DNA of 64,000 bases from Micromonospora sediminicola (GTDB taxonomy: Bacteria; Actinomycetota; Actinomycetes; Mycobacteriales; Micromonosporaceae): contig NZ_FLRH01000003.1 of assembly GCF_900089585.1 (NCBI RefSeq), positions 3,920,501-3,984,500 on the forward strand, given 5' to 3'. How positions within the stretch are numbered: the stretch's first letter is position 1; each line of letters opens with the position of its first letter. Below the pieces are notes generated by a model. The model was given only the letters and a program-made list of their open reading frames with translations. It searched no databases and was not told where the DNA came from. Made by a program: the position numbers and the translations under genes. Below, in pieces: positions 44,501 to 52,944 of the stretch.

Positions 44501-47456
44501 GGCGGGCGTACACGTCCGGTCGGAAGGTGGCCAGCTCGCCGGCGAAGCCCTGGTGGAAACCGGCCACCTCGGCCTGGAACCGGGTCACTGCCTCGTCCCA
44601 GCGCCGGTCGCCGGCCCGCGCGGTGGTGTCCCGGTCCGGCAGCATCCCGCGTACGGCGAGCCAGGCGCCGGCCAGCAGCTCGCCGACCGCGTCCGGGGTG
44701 GGCAGCGTCCGCAGCAGCGTGGACAGCTCGGGGTGGGCGGCGAGGTCGGCGCGGACGCGTTCCAGGTCGGCGGCGATCTCGGTGAGGGCGGCGCCGTGCA
44801 GCCCGTCGAGGGTGCGGCAACCGCTGAGCGACCAGGGGTGTTCGGGTCGGATCCGCGCGGAGCGGGCGGCGGCCGGGAACTCCCGCAGCGTCCGCTCCAC
44901 GTGCGTCCGCGTCTCGTCGGGCGCGTGCAGGTAGCTCACCGGGATCGGCGCGACCGGCCCGTCCCCGTACGCGAGCACCTGCTCGTACGCCGACCAGAGC
45001 GACATTCCGACGGGGTTGGCGGCGTGGACCTGCGCCGCGTACTCGGCCAGCGGCGCGAGCCGCGTCCGGTAGGCGGTCTCGACGGCGGTCCAGGTGCCGC
45101 CGTCACCCGCGTCGTACTGGTCCAGGGCGTCGCGCAGCTGCTGGCGGATCGCGTTGAGGGACTGCTTGCGCCCGTGCAGGTCGAGCGCGAACGGCCCGAG
45201 GCCGACCTGCCGGAGCCGCCGCTTGACCACCTCCAACGCCGCCTGCTTCTCGGCGACGAAGAGCACGGACCGGCCGGCGGCGACCGCTCGGGCGATCATG
45301 TTGGTGATGGTCTGCGACTTGCCGGTGCCGGGCGGCCCTTCGAGCACGAAGGACTGGCCGCGCTCGGCCATCACGATGGCCTGCATCTGCGAGCCGTCGG
45401 CGGGGATGGGCAGGTGCAGTTCCGCCTCGTCGACGGCTTCCGCACCGTGGTCCTCCGGCCGCGCCGGGTCGTCGAACGTCGCCCCGGAGGACTCGACCAG
45501 GTGCCGGACGACCGGGTTCTCCAGGAACCGGGGCCAGTGCTCGCCGAGGTCCCGCCACATCTGGAAGGTGGAGAACTGCAACAGCCGCAGGCTGGCGGTC
45601 TCGTCGATGCGGTAGTTCAGCCGGTTGCCGACCAGCCCGGCGTTGATCGCCGCGAGAGTCTTGGCCACGTCGATCCCGTGCTCGTCGCGGACCGGCTGTT
45701 CCAGCTCCGGGATCCGCACGCCGTGCTTGACCCGCAGCCACTCGATGAGGCAGTGGTTCGGGCTGGCCACCTCGGCACCGTCGATGACCATCGCGTACGG
45801 GCGGCGGCCGGTGCCGCCCTCGATGCGCACCGGCAGCAGGAACAGCGGGGCGTACGCCTCTCCCCCGGTCGCCCGGGGGTGCACGAGCGTGCCGATGGTC
45901 AGGTAGAGGTAGTTGCTGCCGGTCTCCTGCTCCATGGTGCGCGCCTCGCGCTGGATCGCCCGCATGGCGGTCTTGTAGCGCGCCTCGGTGACCGCGCCGT
46001 AGACCCGCCGATCGGTGCGAAGTTCCCGGGTGAGGATGTCGGCGTCCAGGTCCTGCGCCCGGCGCGCGCCGGCCAGCTCGTGGATGTGGCTGATGTCGTC
46101 CTGCGGGATGACCTGCACCTGGCGGCCGTCGTGGATGAGGTCGTCGAGCAGGGCCAGGGCGCCGGCCGGCACGTGCAGGTCCAGACCTCGGCCCCGCTTG
46201 GGCAGGTTGAGCAGCGGGTTGCGCAGGCTCAGGTCGAGCAGGGATTTGCGCCACTGCTGGATCCGCGCCGGCGAGCCGTCGGAGGGCTGCGGCACCTCCT
46301 CGCCGTCGTCGGCGAGCTGGCGCAGCTTGGCGGCGGCCACCCCGGCCGGCAGGTCCAGGGACGCCTCGGCGGTCGGGGCGGTCGCCGGGGCGGTGTCGAC
46401 CGGCGCGACCAGCTCGTCGGTCGACGGCAGCGGCCGGATGCCGGAGCGGTGGGCCAGGTGGACGTCGACCACGCCCTGCAACCGGTGACCCTCACCGCGG
46501 AAGTGGCCGAGCCCGACCCGTACCGCCTCGGTGAACGTCGCGGTCTGCGCGCCGGGTCCGACGCGGGTCAGCTCGACCGGCACGGCACGGCCGGAGTCCA
46601 CCATCGAGATCAGCAGGTTCGTCTCGGTGACCGAGGCGGCACTGAGCCGCTCCTCCTCGAGCAGGAAGCCGCCGAACGCGTGTCCCGTCGCGATGAAGAC
46701 GAGCGGGTGCAGGCCGGCCGCCTCCAGGCAGGCGGCGTAGGTCACCGACAGGTCGAGGCAGTTGCCGAGCCGCCCGTCCAGCACCGCCGCCGTCGTCCGG
46801 ACCTTCTGACCGCTGTTCTCGAACGACGCCGGCAGCGTCTGGTAGTGGATGTCGAGCCCGCGCAGCGCTTCGTAGACTGCGCCGGCGATGAGCGCCGCCC
46901 GTTCCGCGCCATCCTGGTAGCCCTGCAACGACCCGGAGCCGGTACGCGCCAGCAGGAGCTGCGCCGCGGACCGCAGCACCGCCTCCACCGCCCGGGTGTT
47001 CGGCTGCACGAAGGCGGCCAGGCTGTCGTAGAGGGCCGGGCTGTTGAACCACTCGTTGTGCGCGAGCACGCGCGACGGGGCGTTGAGGCTCAGCGGTGTG
47101 CCGTTCGCCTCGACGGTCAGGCGGTAGTCGACCGGGAACGCCTCGTCCGTGCGGTGGAGCAGCGCGCGGTCGGGGGTGACGTCCCGGAAGTCGTCCCAGC
47201 CGGTGCTCGCCCCCGGGCGCAGCGGCGTGCCGAGGGTACGCGTCCACGGCTCGGTCAGAGCGCCGTCGGGGCCGAGCAGGTCCAGCGTCACCGTCACGTC
47301 CGTCAGCGGCTCGGCGCCACGGTTGGTCAGCGTGAGGTGCCGGACCAGCGGCACCCGGTTGTGCACCAGGGCGGCATTGATCGCCGGCTGGACGAGCAAC
47401 GCGACGGCGAGCTGGTCGTCGTCGGCGGTGAACTGCGCGAAGACGCTGTCGGACAT
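41526..47456 (-). CDS. DUF4011 / SF1 helicase / Vsr-like nuclease / DUF3320 protein, candidate anti-phage effector
   Basis: A 1976-residue multidomain protein. Residues 1-330 include a transglutaminase-like fold: C233 in LGNCLDLSVTYAACLEAAGL and H259 in ATGHAFGGF. DUF4011 starts near 400 with KSLLDLSLRNPLLNLP. The SF1 motor has Walker A GPPGTGKS (about 705) and Walker B VVFDEASQ (about 1325), and motif VI-like VAITRARRQVVLYSSFD. A Vsr/MTES_1575-type nuclease follows (about 1625-1720: FTVDIAVRRPG, VMLDGPEW, GWSAVVRFW). DUF3320 is near 1810-1860. ATG 47454-47456 has GGAG at 8 bases. The architecture matches the single-gene HheA-type defence proteins as I recall them; the activity here is inferred. 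Confidence 0.85.
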   Translation of the reverse strand: MSDSVFAQFTADDDQLAVALLVQPAINAALVHNRVPLVRHLTLTNRGAEPLTDVTVTLDLLGPDGALTEPWTRTLGTPLRPGASTGWDDFRDVTPDRALLHRTDEAFPVDYRLTVEANGTPLSLNAPSRVLAHNEWFNSPALYDSLAAFVQPNTRAVEAVLRSAAQLLLARTGSGSLQGYQDGAERAALIAGAVYEALRGLDIHYQTLPASFENSGQKVRTTAAVLDGRLGNCLDLSVTYAACLEAAGLHPLVFIATGHAFGGFLLEEERLSAASVTETNLLISMVDSGRAVPVELTRVGPGAQTATFTEAVRVGLGHFRGEGHRLQGVVDVHLAHRSGIRPLPSTDELVAPVDTAPATAPTAEASLDLPAGVAAAKLRQLADDGEEVPQPSDGSPARIQQWRKSLLDLSLRNPLLNLPKRGRGLDLHVPAGALALLDDLIHDGRQVQVIPQDDISHIHELAGARRAQDLDADILTRELRTDRRVYGAVTEARYKTAMRAIQREARTMEQETGSNYLYLTIGTLVHPRATGGEAYAPLFLLPVRIEGGTGRRPYAMVIDGAEVASPNHCLIEWLRVKHGVRIPELEQPVRDEHGIDVAKTLAAINAGLVGNRLNYRIDETASLRLLQFSTFQMWRDLGEHWPRFLENPVVRHLVESSGATFDDPARPEDHGAEAVDEAELHLPIPADGSQMQAIVMAERGQSFVLEGPPGTGKSQTITNMIARAVAAGRSVLFVAEKQAALEVVKRRLRQVGLGPFALDLHGRKQSLNAIRQQLRDALDQYDAGDGGTWTAVETAYRTRLAPLAEYAAQVHAANPVGMSLWSAYEQVLAYGDGPVAPIPVSYLHAPDETRTHVERTLREFPAAARSARIRPEHPWSLSGCRTLDGLHGAALTEIAADLERVRADLAAHPELSTLLRTLPTPDAVGELLAGAWLAVRGMLPDRDTTARAGDRRWDEAVTRFQAEVAGFHQGFAGELATFRPDVYARPELVAWHAEAQEAAKKVFGKRKRRQAVVDRLAVHLVAGATLDAEQIEVTTGRLVAAQAQAAELHRQAGALGGLHLPGWLPTDPGAPRRLAESIEATRVGRALLARHPQAWELFRRGVTDADAALLDRVAARWRAWRGVLRSGEPELALWAADAHWVDAWQRDGATWLHELRTEELFPLRRWATALGHADVLASAGLADYRDRLLRAEVAGQFAEEAYRRGVATASLAERARAGGLQYFDPELHDDEIAQFETAAGELRSALPERLPSVLVARRPFSPTDRRGRFADFAAELRRKRGGRSFRELFELYPDVVLALTPCVLVSPASAANFLAPGSRRFDLVVFDEASQIRVAEAVGAMGRGRAAVIVGDSRQMPPSSIMQASHTVDEAPDGEAPVLEDLESILSEAVECGLPQRWLSWHYRSHDESLIAFSNRYYYDNKLSSLPSPGASSSAGITWRRVDGRYDRGGTRTNEVEARAVLADITRRLHDPATAGQSVGVVTFNIQQRDLILNLLEDSGDPIVREHLSGAVAEPIFVKNLENVQGDERDVVLFSLAFSTNPETGQLPLNFGPLSQVGGERRLNVAITRARRQVVLYSSFDPADIDLSRTSAVGTQHLRAYCEMATAGPDRLGDLATDRAERRNRIRDEVADALRERGHEVRTAHGLSDFTVDIAVRRPGSPRWQVAVMLDGPEWSARPTVADRDSAPALLRQIMGWSAVVRFWLPAWLRDRATLLDRVDEAVSRADEPEPAPVPALGEVEVPSPRLPVASESGVEENGEPFAPAPVTSLVTAPGPAVTTASPAAAGTVEVRPFVPYAPTPLGDQGDLDLLTSDQRVRGLVREALREIIAVEGPVEQHRLARLALARFGFLRTREDRRLAVLALVDARRWYDHPTVGRYAWPEGTDPRSWQAYRVTQVSNDRAFEEVPPEEVANAFIHVLQGVPSLDEERLLRAGLERLGYRRRTEKIDRLLRYGLHVAVTSGRVRFDEERRLTLS

Positions 47457-47610
47457 GGGCGTTACTCCAGGTGGCGAGGCCGGGAAGCGCCCAGCCTAGC
47501 GGTCGGCCGCTCGGCGGCGACTCGCCCGGCCGATCTTGGCTGTCGTGCCGCTCGGGCATGAGGTGGGCCAGGACGAAGCGCCATCACGACAACCCCTACT
47601 CGTGGTTCGT
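47457..47610. other. Intergenic spacer with possible promoter for the helicase
   Basis: 154 bases between two leftward genes. The ribosome site of the helicase is at 47465-47468 (GGAG on the minus strand). The word GCCGATCTTGG (47529-47539) also occurs at 4202. No convincing -10/-35 pair was found. Confidence 0.4.
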
Positions 47611-48225
47611 CTACCGCTCGGGGATGGAGACGCCGTCGGCGTCCAGCGGTGAGCCGTCCAGGGCGCGGTCGGTCTCGACCGCGGTCAGTCGAACGGCCAC
47701 GTCCCCGTCGGAGGTCGGGAAGCGGCTGAACGTCAGCAGGACGAATCCCGACCGCTTGTTGCCCCGTACGCCGTTGTCGAGGGGTGTGGTGCCGACGCCC
47801 TCGACCAGCCACTGGTAGACCGGCTGCGCGTCCTCGTCCCGCCAGCCCTTCAACCGGGCCTGGTGAACCGCCAGGGTCAGTTTCTCGGCCAGGTAGGCCG
47901 GGTCACACACGCTCACGATCGTCAGATCGAGTTCCTCGAACCGGTGCGCCGCACCGAACTGCCACCGGACCCGCACCTCGCGGACTCCCGGCGTCAGTGG
48001 CCGTCCGAAGAACATCCAGTCGTACGAGTCCATGAAGGGCGCATGGATCTCGAGCCAGCTTGCGCGGTCCTTCTCCAGCACGATCCAGGGTGAGGGGACC
48101 TCGTTGAACTCGTCGGCCCACACGACCTCGGGGATCTCCCACGCCTCCTGCCAGGACCGGACCCGGTCCCGGTTGGCCAGGAACATCGCTCGCAACTCGT
48201 CGTGCCGGCGGCGCCGTCCGAACAC
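47611..48225 (-). CDS. Protein of unknown function linked to the kinase-WD40 gene
   Basis: A 204-residue soluble protein with no signal or membrane segment. Aromatic-rich blocks (VVWADEFNEVPSPWIVLEKDRASWLEIHAPFMDSYDW read in parts) and a basic MFGRRRRHDE start are its visible features. GTG 48223-48225 lies six bases after the kinase stop, so it belongs to the same transcript. I do not recognise the family. Context makes it a candidate substrate, adaptor or effector of the kinase. Confidence 0.65.
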   Translation of the reverse strand: MFGRRRRHDELRAMFLANRDRVRSWQEAWEIPEVVWADEFNEVPSPWIVLEKDRASWLEIHAPFMDSYDWMFFGRPLTPGVREVRVRWQFGAAHRFEELDLTIVSVCDPAYLAEKLTLAVHQARLKGWRDEDAQPVYQWLVEGVGTTPLDNGVRGNKRSGFVLLTFSRFPTSDGDVAVRLTAVETDRALDGSPLDADGVSIPER

Positions 48226-48231
48226 TGTCGA

Positions 48232-51200
48232 TCACTCCCCGTAGTCCCAGTCGAGGCCCCAGATACGGACGTTGCCCTGATAGTCGCCGGTGACGACGGT
48301 GCTGAAGGAGCCGTCGGCGCGTACCGTCTTCACCCAGACGAGGTGACCGTGCAGCGTGCGGATCCGCCGTCCCGCCCGCAGATCCCAGACATCGACGGTC
48401 TGCTCACCCGGGTCACCCGCGACCGCGAACGCACCGTCGGCGGACACCGCCAGGTTGTCGATCCGATGGACCGTGCCCTCGGGATCGTCGAGGTTTCTCC
48501 CGTCGAACACCAGGTCTCCGGTCGCGGCGTGCCAGACGACGAATCCCTTCTGGGCGGCGATGGCGGCGAGGCGACGGCCACCGGTGAAGGCCAGACGGGC
48601 CGAGGAACTGTGCTTGACCCGCTGAAGGTCGTACAGCGGGCGCCGGCCGTCGGGGCGCCACGCGGTCAGGCGGGTCATCTCGGCCATCAGCAGCACACCG
48701 GAGGCGAACCGGATCTCCGTGTGCGCGTCGACGCGGGGGAAGGTCCGCACGGACTTTCCGGTGTCCATCGACCGGACCTCCACGGTGGTCATGTCGCCCG
48801 TCCGCAGTTGCACGGCGACCAGGCGAGACGTCTCGTCGGCCGTGACACCGTCGATCGTGCCGCGCCCGGTGCGGACCGTGGCGACGCAGGCGGCGGCCTC
48901 CAGCGACCACACCGTCGCCAGGCCGTACCCGAATCCGACGGTCAGCAGGTCACCGCAGAGGTCGAGCGTCGTCTCACCCTCGTCGCGAGGCAACGCGCCG
49001 GCGACCCGGAACCGCGGCTCGAACGTCGCGGTGTCGTGGCAGGCGACCGACCCGTCCGAGTAGCCGACGACCAGGTCACGCCCACCCCTGGCGAAGCGCA
49101 GCGTGGTGGCGGGGTTCCGTTGCCGGGTCACCGAACCGGCCTTCTCGAGCGTCTCCAGGTCGAAGATCTCGACCTCGTCGATGTTGGCGGGAAAGGCGAA
49201 CAGTCTCCCGTCCTCGCTGACGTCGTAGGTGCCCCGGGTGAGCATGACGTCGGACAGTTCCTGCTCCACCCAGACGCCGGCCAACGCGGTGCGCCGCAGG
49301 TCCCGGCCGGCGGCCCGGGACGCACGGCGCAGTCGGGGATGACGGCGATAGCCGGGAATGGCCCTGGCCTCGCGGATCGCGTCGGCGGCGCGCCGTCGCT
49401 CCCCGGACCGGATCAGCGCGTCGATGTCCGCCATGACCTGCTCGAACGCCCGTTCCTCGCGGGCGAGGACACCGACCGGGCGGGGCGGCGCGTACGACCA
49501 CGGGGCGAGGTGCCCGCTGAGCGGCATGGGCAGGCGGGACAGCGAGGTCCGACCGCGAGGGTAGCCGCCCGACTCGGCGACGACGGCGTACCCGCAGTCG
49601 CCGCTGAACGCCGCCGCGTCTCGACGCGTACCCCGCTCCCAGTCCTTGCCGAAGGTGCGGACGCACCGACGGTTGGCCAGTTCGAGCACCTGGAGGTCGC
49701 CGGTCCCGGGGTCGAGCAGGGCCCAGCCCGCCCGGCCCGACACGCCGAGCAGGTCGTATCCCATCACCCAGGGGATCTCCCACCGTCGCGGCCCGTCCCA
49801 GACCCGCATGTCGACCGCCATCAGGGAACGGAACGCGGCCCTGAGGACCGTGGAACCGTCCGCGGCCAGGGCGACCTTCTGGTCGTCGGGCCCCAGCTCG
49901 TCCGGAGGCATCTCCAGGCCGCGCATCCGGGTCCGCCGCAACGGCCACCACTGCTCCACCCGGTGATCGACGTCGGAGTGGGCGCGCCCCAGGGAGGCCG
50001 AGACGAACACCTCGGCGTCCCGGCCGAGAATGACGCGGGTGACCCTGCCCTCGTGCGGCCGGACGTCGGCGACCGGCTCCCACGTGTCGGCGCGGAGGAC
50101 GAGCACGCGACCGTCGGCGGTTCCCACGGCCGCGAAGGCACCCTCGGGGCTGAGCGCGACGGCGGTTGCGCCCTGCCACCGGCCGTCGAGATCGGCGGTG
50201 CCGTCGGTGAGACGCCACCTCTGCACCAGGGAGTCCTGATAGCAGACGAGGAGCCGGGTGCCGGCCTCGTCGACGGCGACGTCGACCGGGGTCCGGCCGG
50301 GGTCGCCGAGTTCGGCGACGACCCGGCCCGCGAACGCGTCCCAGATCCGCACCCGCCCGGAAACCTCGGCCACCACCACGTGCGTCGCGTCGTGGTCGCA
50401 GGCCATCGCCACGACCGTGCCGGACGTGCGCCCGAACACCTCCAGGGTGCCCCTCGGCTCCAGCCCGCCGCAGCGTTCGCGCGCGGCCGCGATCTCGGGC
50501 GAGCCCGGGTGTTTCCGGTCCGCCTCGGCCAGGTGGCGCGCGGCGGAGACACCGTCACCGCGTTCCATGTGCACCATCGCGGCCAGGTGGTCCGCCTCCC
50601 AGGAGTCGCCGGTGGCGCGCAGCTCCGACAGCAGGGTCTCGTCGGTGACCACGCCGTTGCCCCACCGGATCAGCCCGTGGTTGTAGACCGCGCGGACGTT
50701 GTTCGGGTCGATCGCCTTCGCCCGCTCGAACAGCTCGACCGCCCGGTCCTGCTCGCCGAGGTCCCACAGCGACAGCGCCTTGTTGGACAGACCGTCGGCC
50801 CGCAGCGACGGCGGGACCGCGTCGGGGTGCGGGTAGGGGCTCGCGGTGGCGTGGGCGTACACGTCCAGCAGGACGGCCTCCGCCTGCGCGGTGTCGCCGA
50901 CCCGGGACCGAGGATCGGGGTCGAGGCAGCCCGCCAGCAGGTCGCGCAGCGCCGGCGGGAGATCGTCGCGCAGCGCCGCCAGCGCGTCCGCACCCTCGTG
51001 GCCCCACCGCCAGAGCCGGCGCCCGTGCAGCACCTCGATCACCGTCAGCGCCCAGGACCACATGTCGCTGGCCCGGCCGATCCGGCCCTCCGGATCGACC
51101 TGTTCGGGCGAGCAGTACTGCGGGGTGAAGCCGCCGAGCGTCGCGTACCCGGTCTCGTCGCCGCCCTGCGCGGGCGAGGAGACCGACGCCTTCGCCTTGG

Positions 51201-51690
51201 CCGTCCCGAAGTCCGTCACCCGCGCCGTCTGCCCGTCGTACATGACGTTCGAGGGCTTGACGTCCTGGTGCACCAGACCCGCCGCGTGGGCGTGCCCGAT
51301 GCCGCGCAGCATCTGGATCCCCACGTCGAGGGCCCGCGGCAGGTCCCGGCACCGCCCGTCCCGGACCGCCGCGGTCAGGTCGCCGCCCGCGACCCACTCC
51401 GCGAAGATCACCGGGTACGCGCCGACGCGCTGCACGTAGTTGCAGCCGACCACGTTCGGGTGCGGGTCGAGATCGGTCCAGGCCTGCGCCTCCTGCGCGA
51501 GCAGGTCGAGGATCCCGGGCGCCGAGGCCAGGTCGGGCCGCGGCGTCTTCACCGCCAGGTCGACGCCCCAGCCGAGGTGATGCGCGCGGTAGACGAAACC
51601 CGTACCGCCGGTCTCGACCACCTCCTCGATGCGGAACGTGTCGAGAACGGTCTCCCCCGGCCGCCACCGGATGACCTGCCCCGCGTCCAC
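48232..51690 (-). CDS. Ser/Thr protein kinase with TPR and WD40 repeats
   Basis: A 1152-residue cytoplasmic protein. The Hanks-type kinase is at residues 15-280: Gly loop ETGGTGFVY, Lys48 in LAVKTP, catalytic loop HQDVKPSN (141-148, Gln in place of the usual Arg), DFG at 160-162. A TPR-like segment (about 300-400, GLSNKALSLWDLGEQDRAVELFERAK) precedes two blocks of WD40 repeats (about 410-690 and 800-1150). No transmembrane helix separates them, unlike receptor PknB-type kinases. The HQD loop lowers the need for activation-segment phosphorylation. It lies between two unknown genes in one unit, so it probably senses an intracellular cue through its propellers. Confidence 0.85.
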   Translation of the reverse strand: MDAGQVIRWRPGETVLDTFRIEEVVETGGTGFVYRAHHLGWGVDLAVKTPRPDLASAPGILDLLAQEAQAWTDLDPHPNVVGCNYVQRVGAYPVIFAEWVAGGDLTAAVRDGRCRDLPRALDVGIQMLRGIGHAHAAGLVHQDVKPSNVMYDGQTARVTDFGTAKAKASVSSPAQGGDETGYATLGGFTPQYCSPEQVDPEGRIGRASDMWSWALTVIEVLHGRRLWRWGHEGADALAALRDDLPPALRDLLAGCLDPDPRSRVGDTAQAEAVLLDVYAHATASPYPHPDAVPPSLRADGLSNKALSLWDLGEQDRAVELFERAKAIDPNNVRAVYNHGLIRWGNGVVTDETLLSELRATGDSWEADHLAAMVHMERGDGVSAARHLAEADRKHPGSPEIAAARERCGGLEPRGTLEVFGRTSGTVVAMACDHDATHVVVAEVSGRVRIWDAFAGRVVAELGDPGRTPVDVAVDEAGTRLLVCYQDSLVQRWRLTDGTADLDGRWQGATAVALSPEGAFAAVGTADGRVLVLRADTWEPVADVRPHEGRVTRVILGRDAEVFVSASLGRAHSDVDHRVEQWWPLRRTRMRGLEMPPDELGPDDQKVALAADGSTVLRAAFRSLMAVDMRVWDGPRRWEIPWVMGYDLLGVSGRAGWALLDPGTGDLQVLELANRRCVRTFGKDWERGTRRDAAAFSGDCGYAVVAESGGYPRGRTSLSRLPMPLSGHLAPWSYAPPRPVGVLAREERAFEQVMADIDALIRSGERRRAADAIREARAIPGYRRHPRLRRASRAAGRDLRRTALAGVWVEQELSDVMLTRGTYDVSEDGRLFAFPANIDEVEIFDLETLEKAGSVTRQRNPATTLRFARGGRDLVVGYSDGSVACHDTATFEPRFRVAGALPRDEGETTLDLCGDLLTVGFGYGLATVWSLEAAACVATVRTGRGTIDGVTADETSRLVAVQLRTGDMTTVEVRSMDTGKSVRTFPRVDAHTEIRFASGVLLMAEMTRLTAWRPDGRRPLYDLQRVKHSSSARLAFTGGRRLAAIAAQKGFVVWHAATGDLVFDGRNLDDPEGTVHRIDNLAVSADGAFAVAGDPGEQTVDVWDLRAGRRIRTLHGHLVWVKTVRADGSFSTVVTGDYQGNVRIWGLDWDYGE

Positions 51691-51699
51691 GCCGAAGCC

Positions 51700-52290
51700 C
51701 TAGTCGACGAGCGCCACGTAGATCGGGCTGCCCAGCAGCGTGCCGTTCGGGCCCGGCTTCTCGGCCAGCCGCTTCGCGACGAACTCCACCCGCTGCGCCG
51801 GCCCCGGCAGCGCGGCCCCGATCTGCGCCAACGACTCGTGGAAACGCTCGTCGTCGAACTCGCCCGGGTCGCCCCGCAGGTCCCGGAGCTTGCGGAACAG
51901 GTACGGCGGGACCGACCCCACCGGTTCGGCGTCACCGCCACCGACCACGTGCGACGCCGACCCGCCGAGGACGACGACCTGGTCGTCGAGCGTCCCCGCG
52001 AAGACCACGATGCCGGCGGTCGGGAAGACCTGCCAGCGCATCTCCACACAGGCCTGCACGTAGGGGCGGTCCTCGTACGCGGCGCCGATCTGGTCGGCGT
52101 CCTGCAGGTGCCGGATCACCTTCTCCAGCTTGTCGAGGTCGTGGCGCTCGGGCAGCACCGCCTTGCGGCTGTAGCGGACGACCTTGAGGTCCACGGCGAG
52201 CTCGGTCTCGTGCTGCGCGGAGGAGGCGACCTGCGCGGCCAGGAGCCCGACCTTGAGATGCGACAGATAGAGGTAGTACTTCAGGCTCAA
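51700..52290 (-). CDS. DUF7019-like protein, kinase-WD40 partner
   Basis: A 196-residue soluble protein opening with LKYYLYLSHLKVGLLAAQV, which resembles the DUF7019 family found beside kinases and WD40 or effector proteins in actinobacteria. The family name is from memory and not certain. A TTG start at 52288-52290 is supported by GGAG 6 bases upstream. It is first of three tandem genes, 9 bases before the kinase. No catalytic motif is seen; it may be a sensor or a regulator of the kinase. Confidence 0.7.
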   Translation of the reverse strand: MSLKYYLYLSHLKVGLLAAQVASSAQHETELAVDLKVVRYSRKAVLPERHDLDKLEKVIRHLQDADQIGAAYEDRPYVQACVEMRWQVFPTAGIVVFAGTLDDQVVVLGGSASHVVGGGDAEPVGSVPPYLFRKLRDLRGDPGEFDDERFHESLAQIGAALPGPAQRVEFVAKRLAEKPGPNGTLLGSPIYVALVD

Positions 52291-52481
52291 GATGCACTCC
52301 GGTTACGGGGAGACGTCCGAAGCCCACCCTACGTGGCGCACGCACGCGTCGCTGACCCGCACAATCGACGAGATCGCCGTCGTGGTCACGCCCACCCGCA
52401 TGCACGGCTTGCTCGACGGTCGTCAGTCCGTGACCCGCCGCCTCGTCACGTCGTCCCGCACATCCGTGACAGACTGCCGCG
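52291..52481. promoter_or_regulatory. Divergent promoter region of the kinase unit and mazG-like gene
   Basis: 191 bases between divergent genes, of lower GC than the flanks. It must contain both promoters. I could not pick -10/-35 pairs with confidence, and no palindrome stands out. Confidence 0.4.
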
Positions 52482-52817
52482 GTGGACGACCTGACAGCTC
52501 AGGTGCGAGAGTTCGCCGAGGAACGGGACTGGCAACAGTTCCACACCCCCAAGAACCTCGTCATGGCCCTGGCCGGCGAGGTCGGCGAACTGGTGGCCGA
52601 GTTCCAGTGGCTGACCCCGGAACAGGCGAACGCCGTGATGGGCGATCCGGAGGCAGAGGCCCGGGTCCGCGCGGAGGTCGGTGACATCATGATCTACCTG
52701 ACGCGGCTGGCGGACGTCCTCGGCATCGACCTTCGGGAGGCAGCCGTCACCAAACTGGCCGAGGTCGCCATCCGCTATCCCGTCGACGAGGTGAGAGGCT
52801 CCGCGACGAAGCGGTAG
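52482..52817 (+). CDS. MazG-like nucleotide pyrophosphohydrolase
   Basis: A 111-residue all-helical NTP pyrophosphohydrolase, close to the RS21-C6/dCTPase group. The metal-binding pattern is complete: E33-x-x-E36, E40 and E65-x-x-D68 (MALAGEVGELVAEFQW, RAEVGDIMIYLTRLAD). It hydrolyses NTPs or dNTPs to the monophosphate and pyrophosphate. GTG 52482 starts the protein. It is directly followed by a broken DUF2075 helicase gene; the two form a recurring pair in actinobacteria as far as I recall, so nucleotide depletion in a defence setting is plausible. Confidence 0.87.
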   Translation: MDDLTAQVREFAEERDWQQFHTPKNLVMALAGEVGELVAEFQWLTPEQANAVMGDPEAEARVRAEVGDIMIYLTRLADVLGIDLREAAVTKLAEVAIRYPVDEVRGSATKR

Positions 52818-52944
52818 CGGAGCGTGCGAGGAAATGATCTCTTCGATACAGTCCACCCGTACAGGCGCGTAGCGACGGGCTTCCGGCCGCAACCGGACAT
52901 GCCCCCCATGCGCACGATCACTTCGTGCTGCCCGGGGGCAAGTC

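Noticed and set aside
43998..47561. A very long open frame antisense to the helicase gene
   Set aside because: Shadow frame of a high-GC gene: composition is Arg/Gly/Pro/Val-rich with no domain, while the minus-strand reading has all helicase and nuclease motifs.
48202..52494. A 1430-codon open frame antisense to the kinase-WD40 unit
   Set aside because: Same third-position GC effect. It spans three real genes and their spacers and has no recognisable motif.
52818..52944. Extra N-terminal part of the DUF2075 remnant upstream of 52945
   Set aside because: A frame is open back to 52824 but its translation there is unlike a protein; the recognisable family sequence begins at the TTG 52945.
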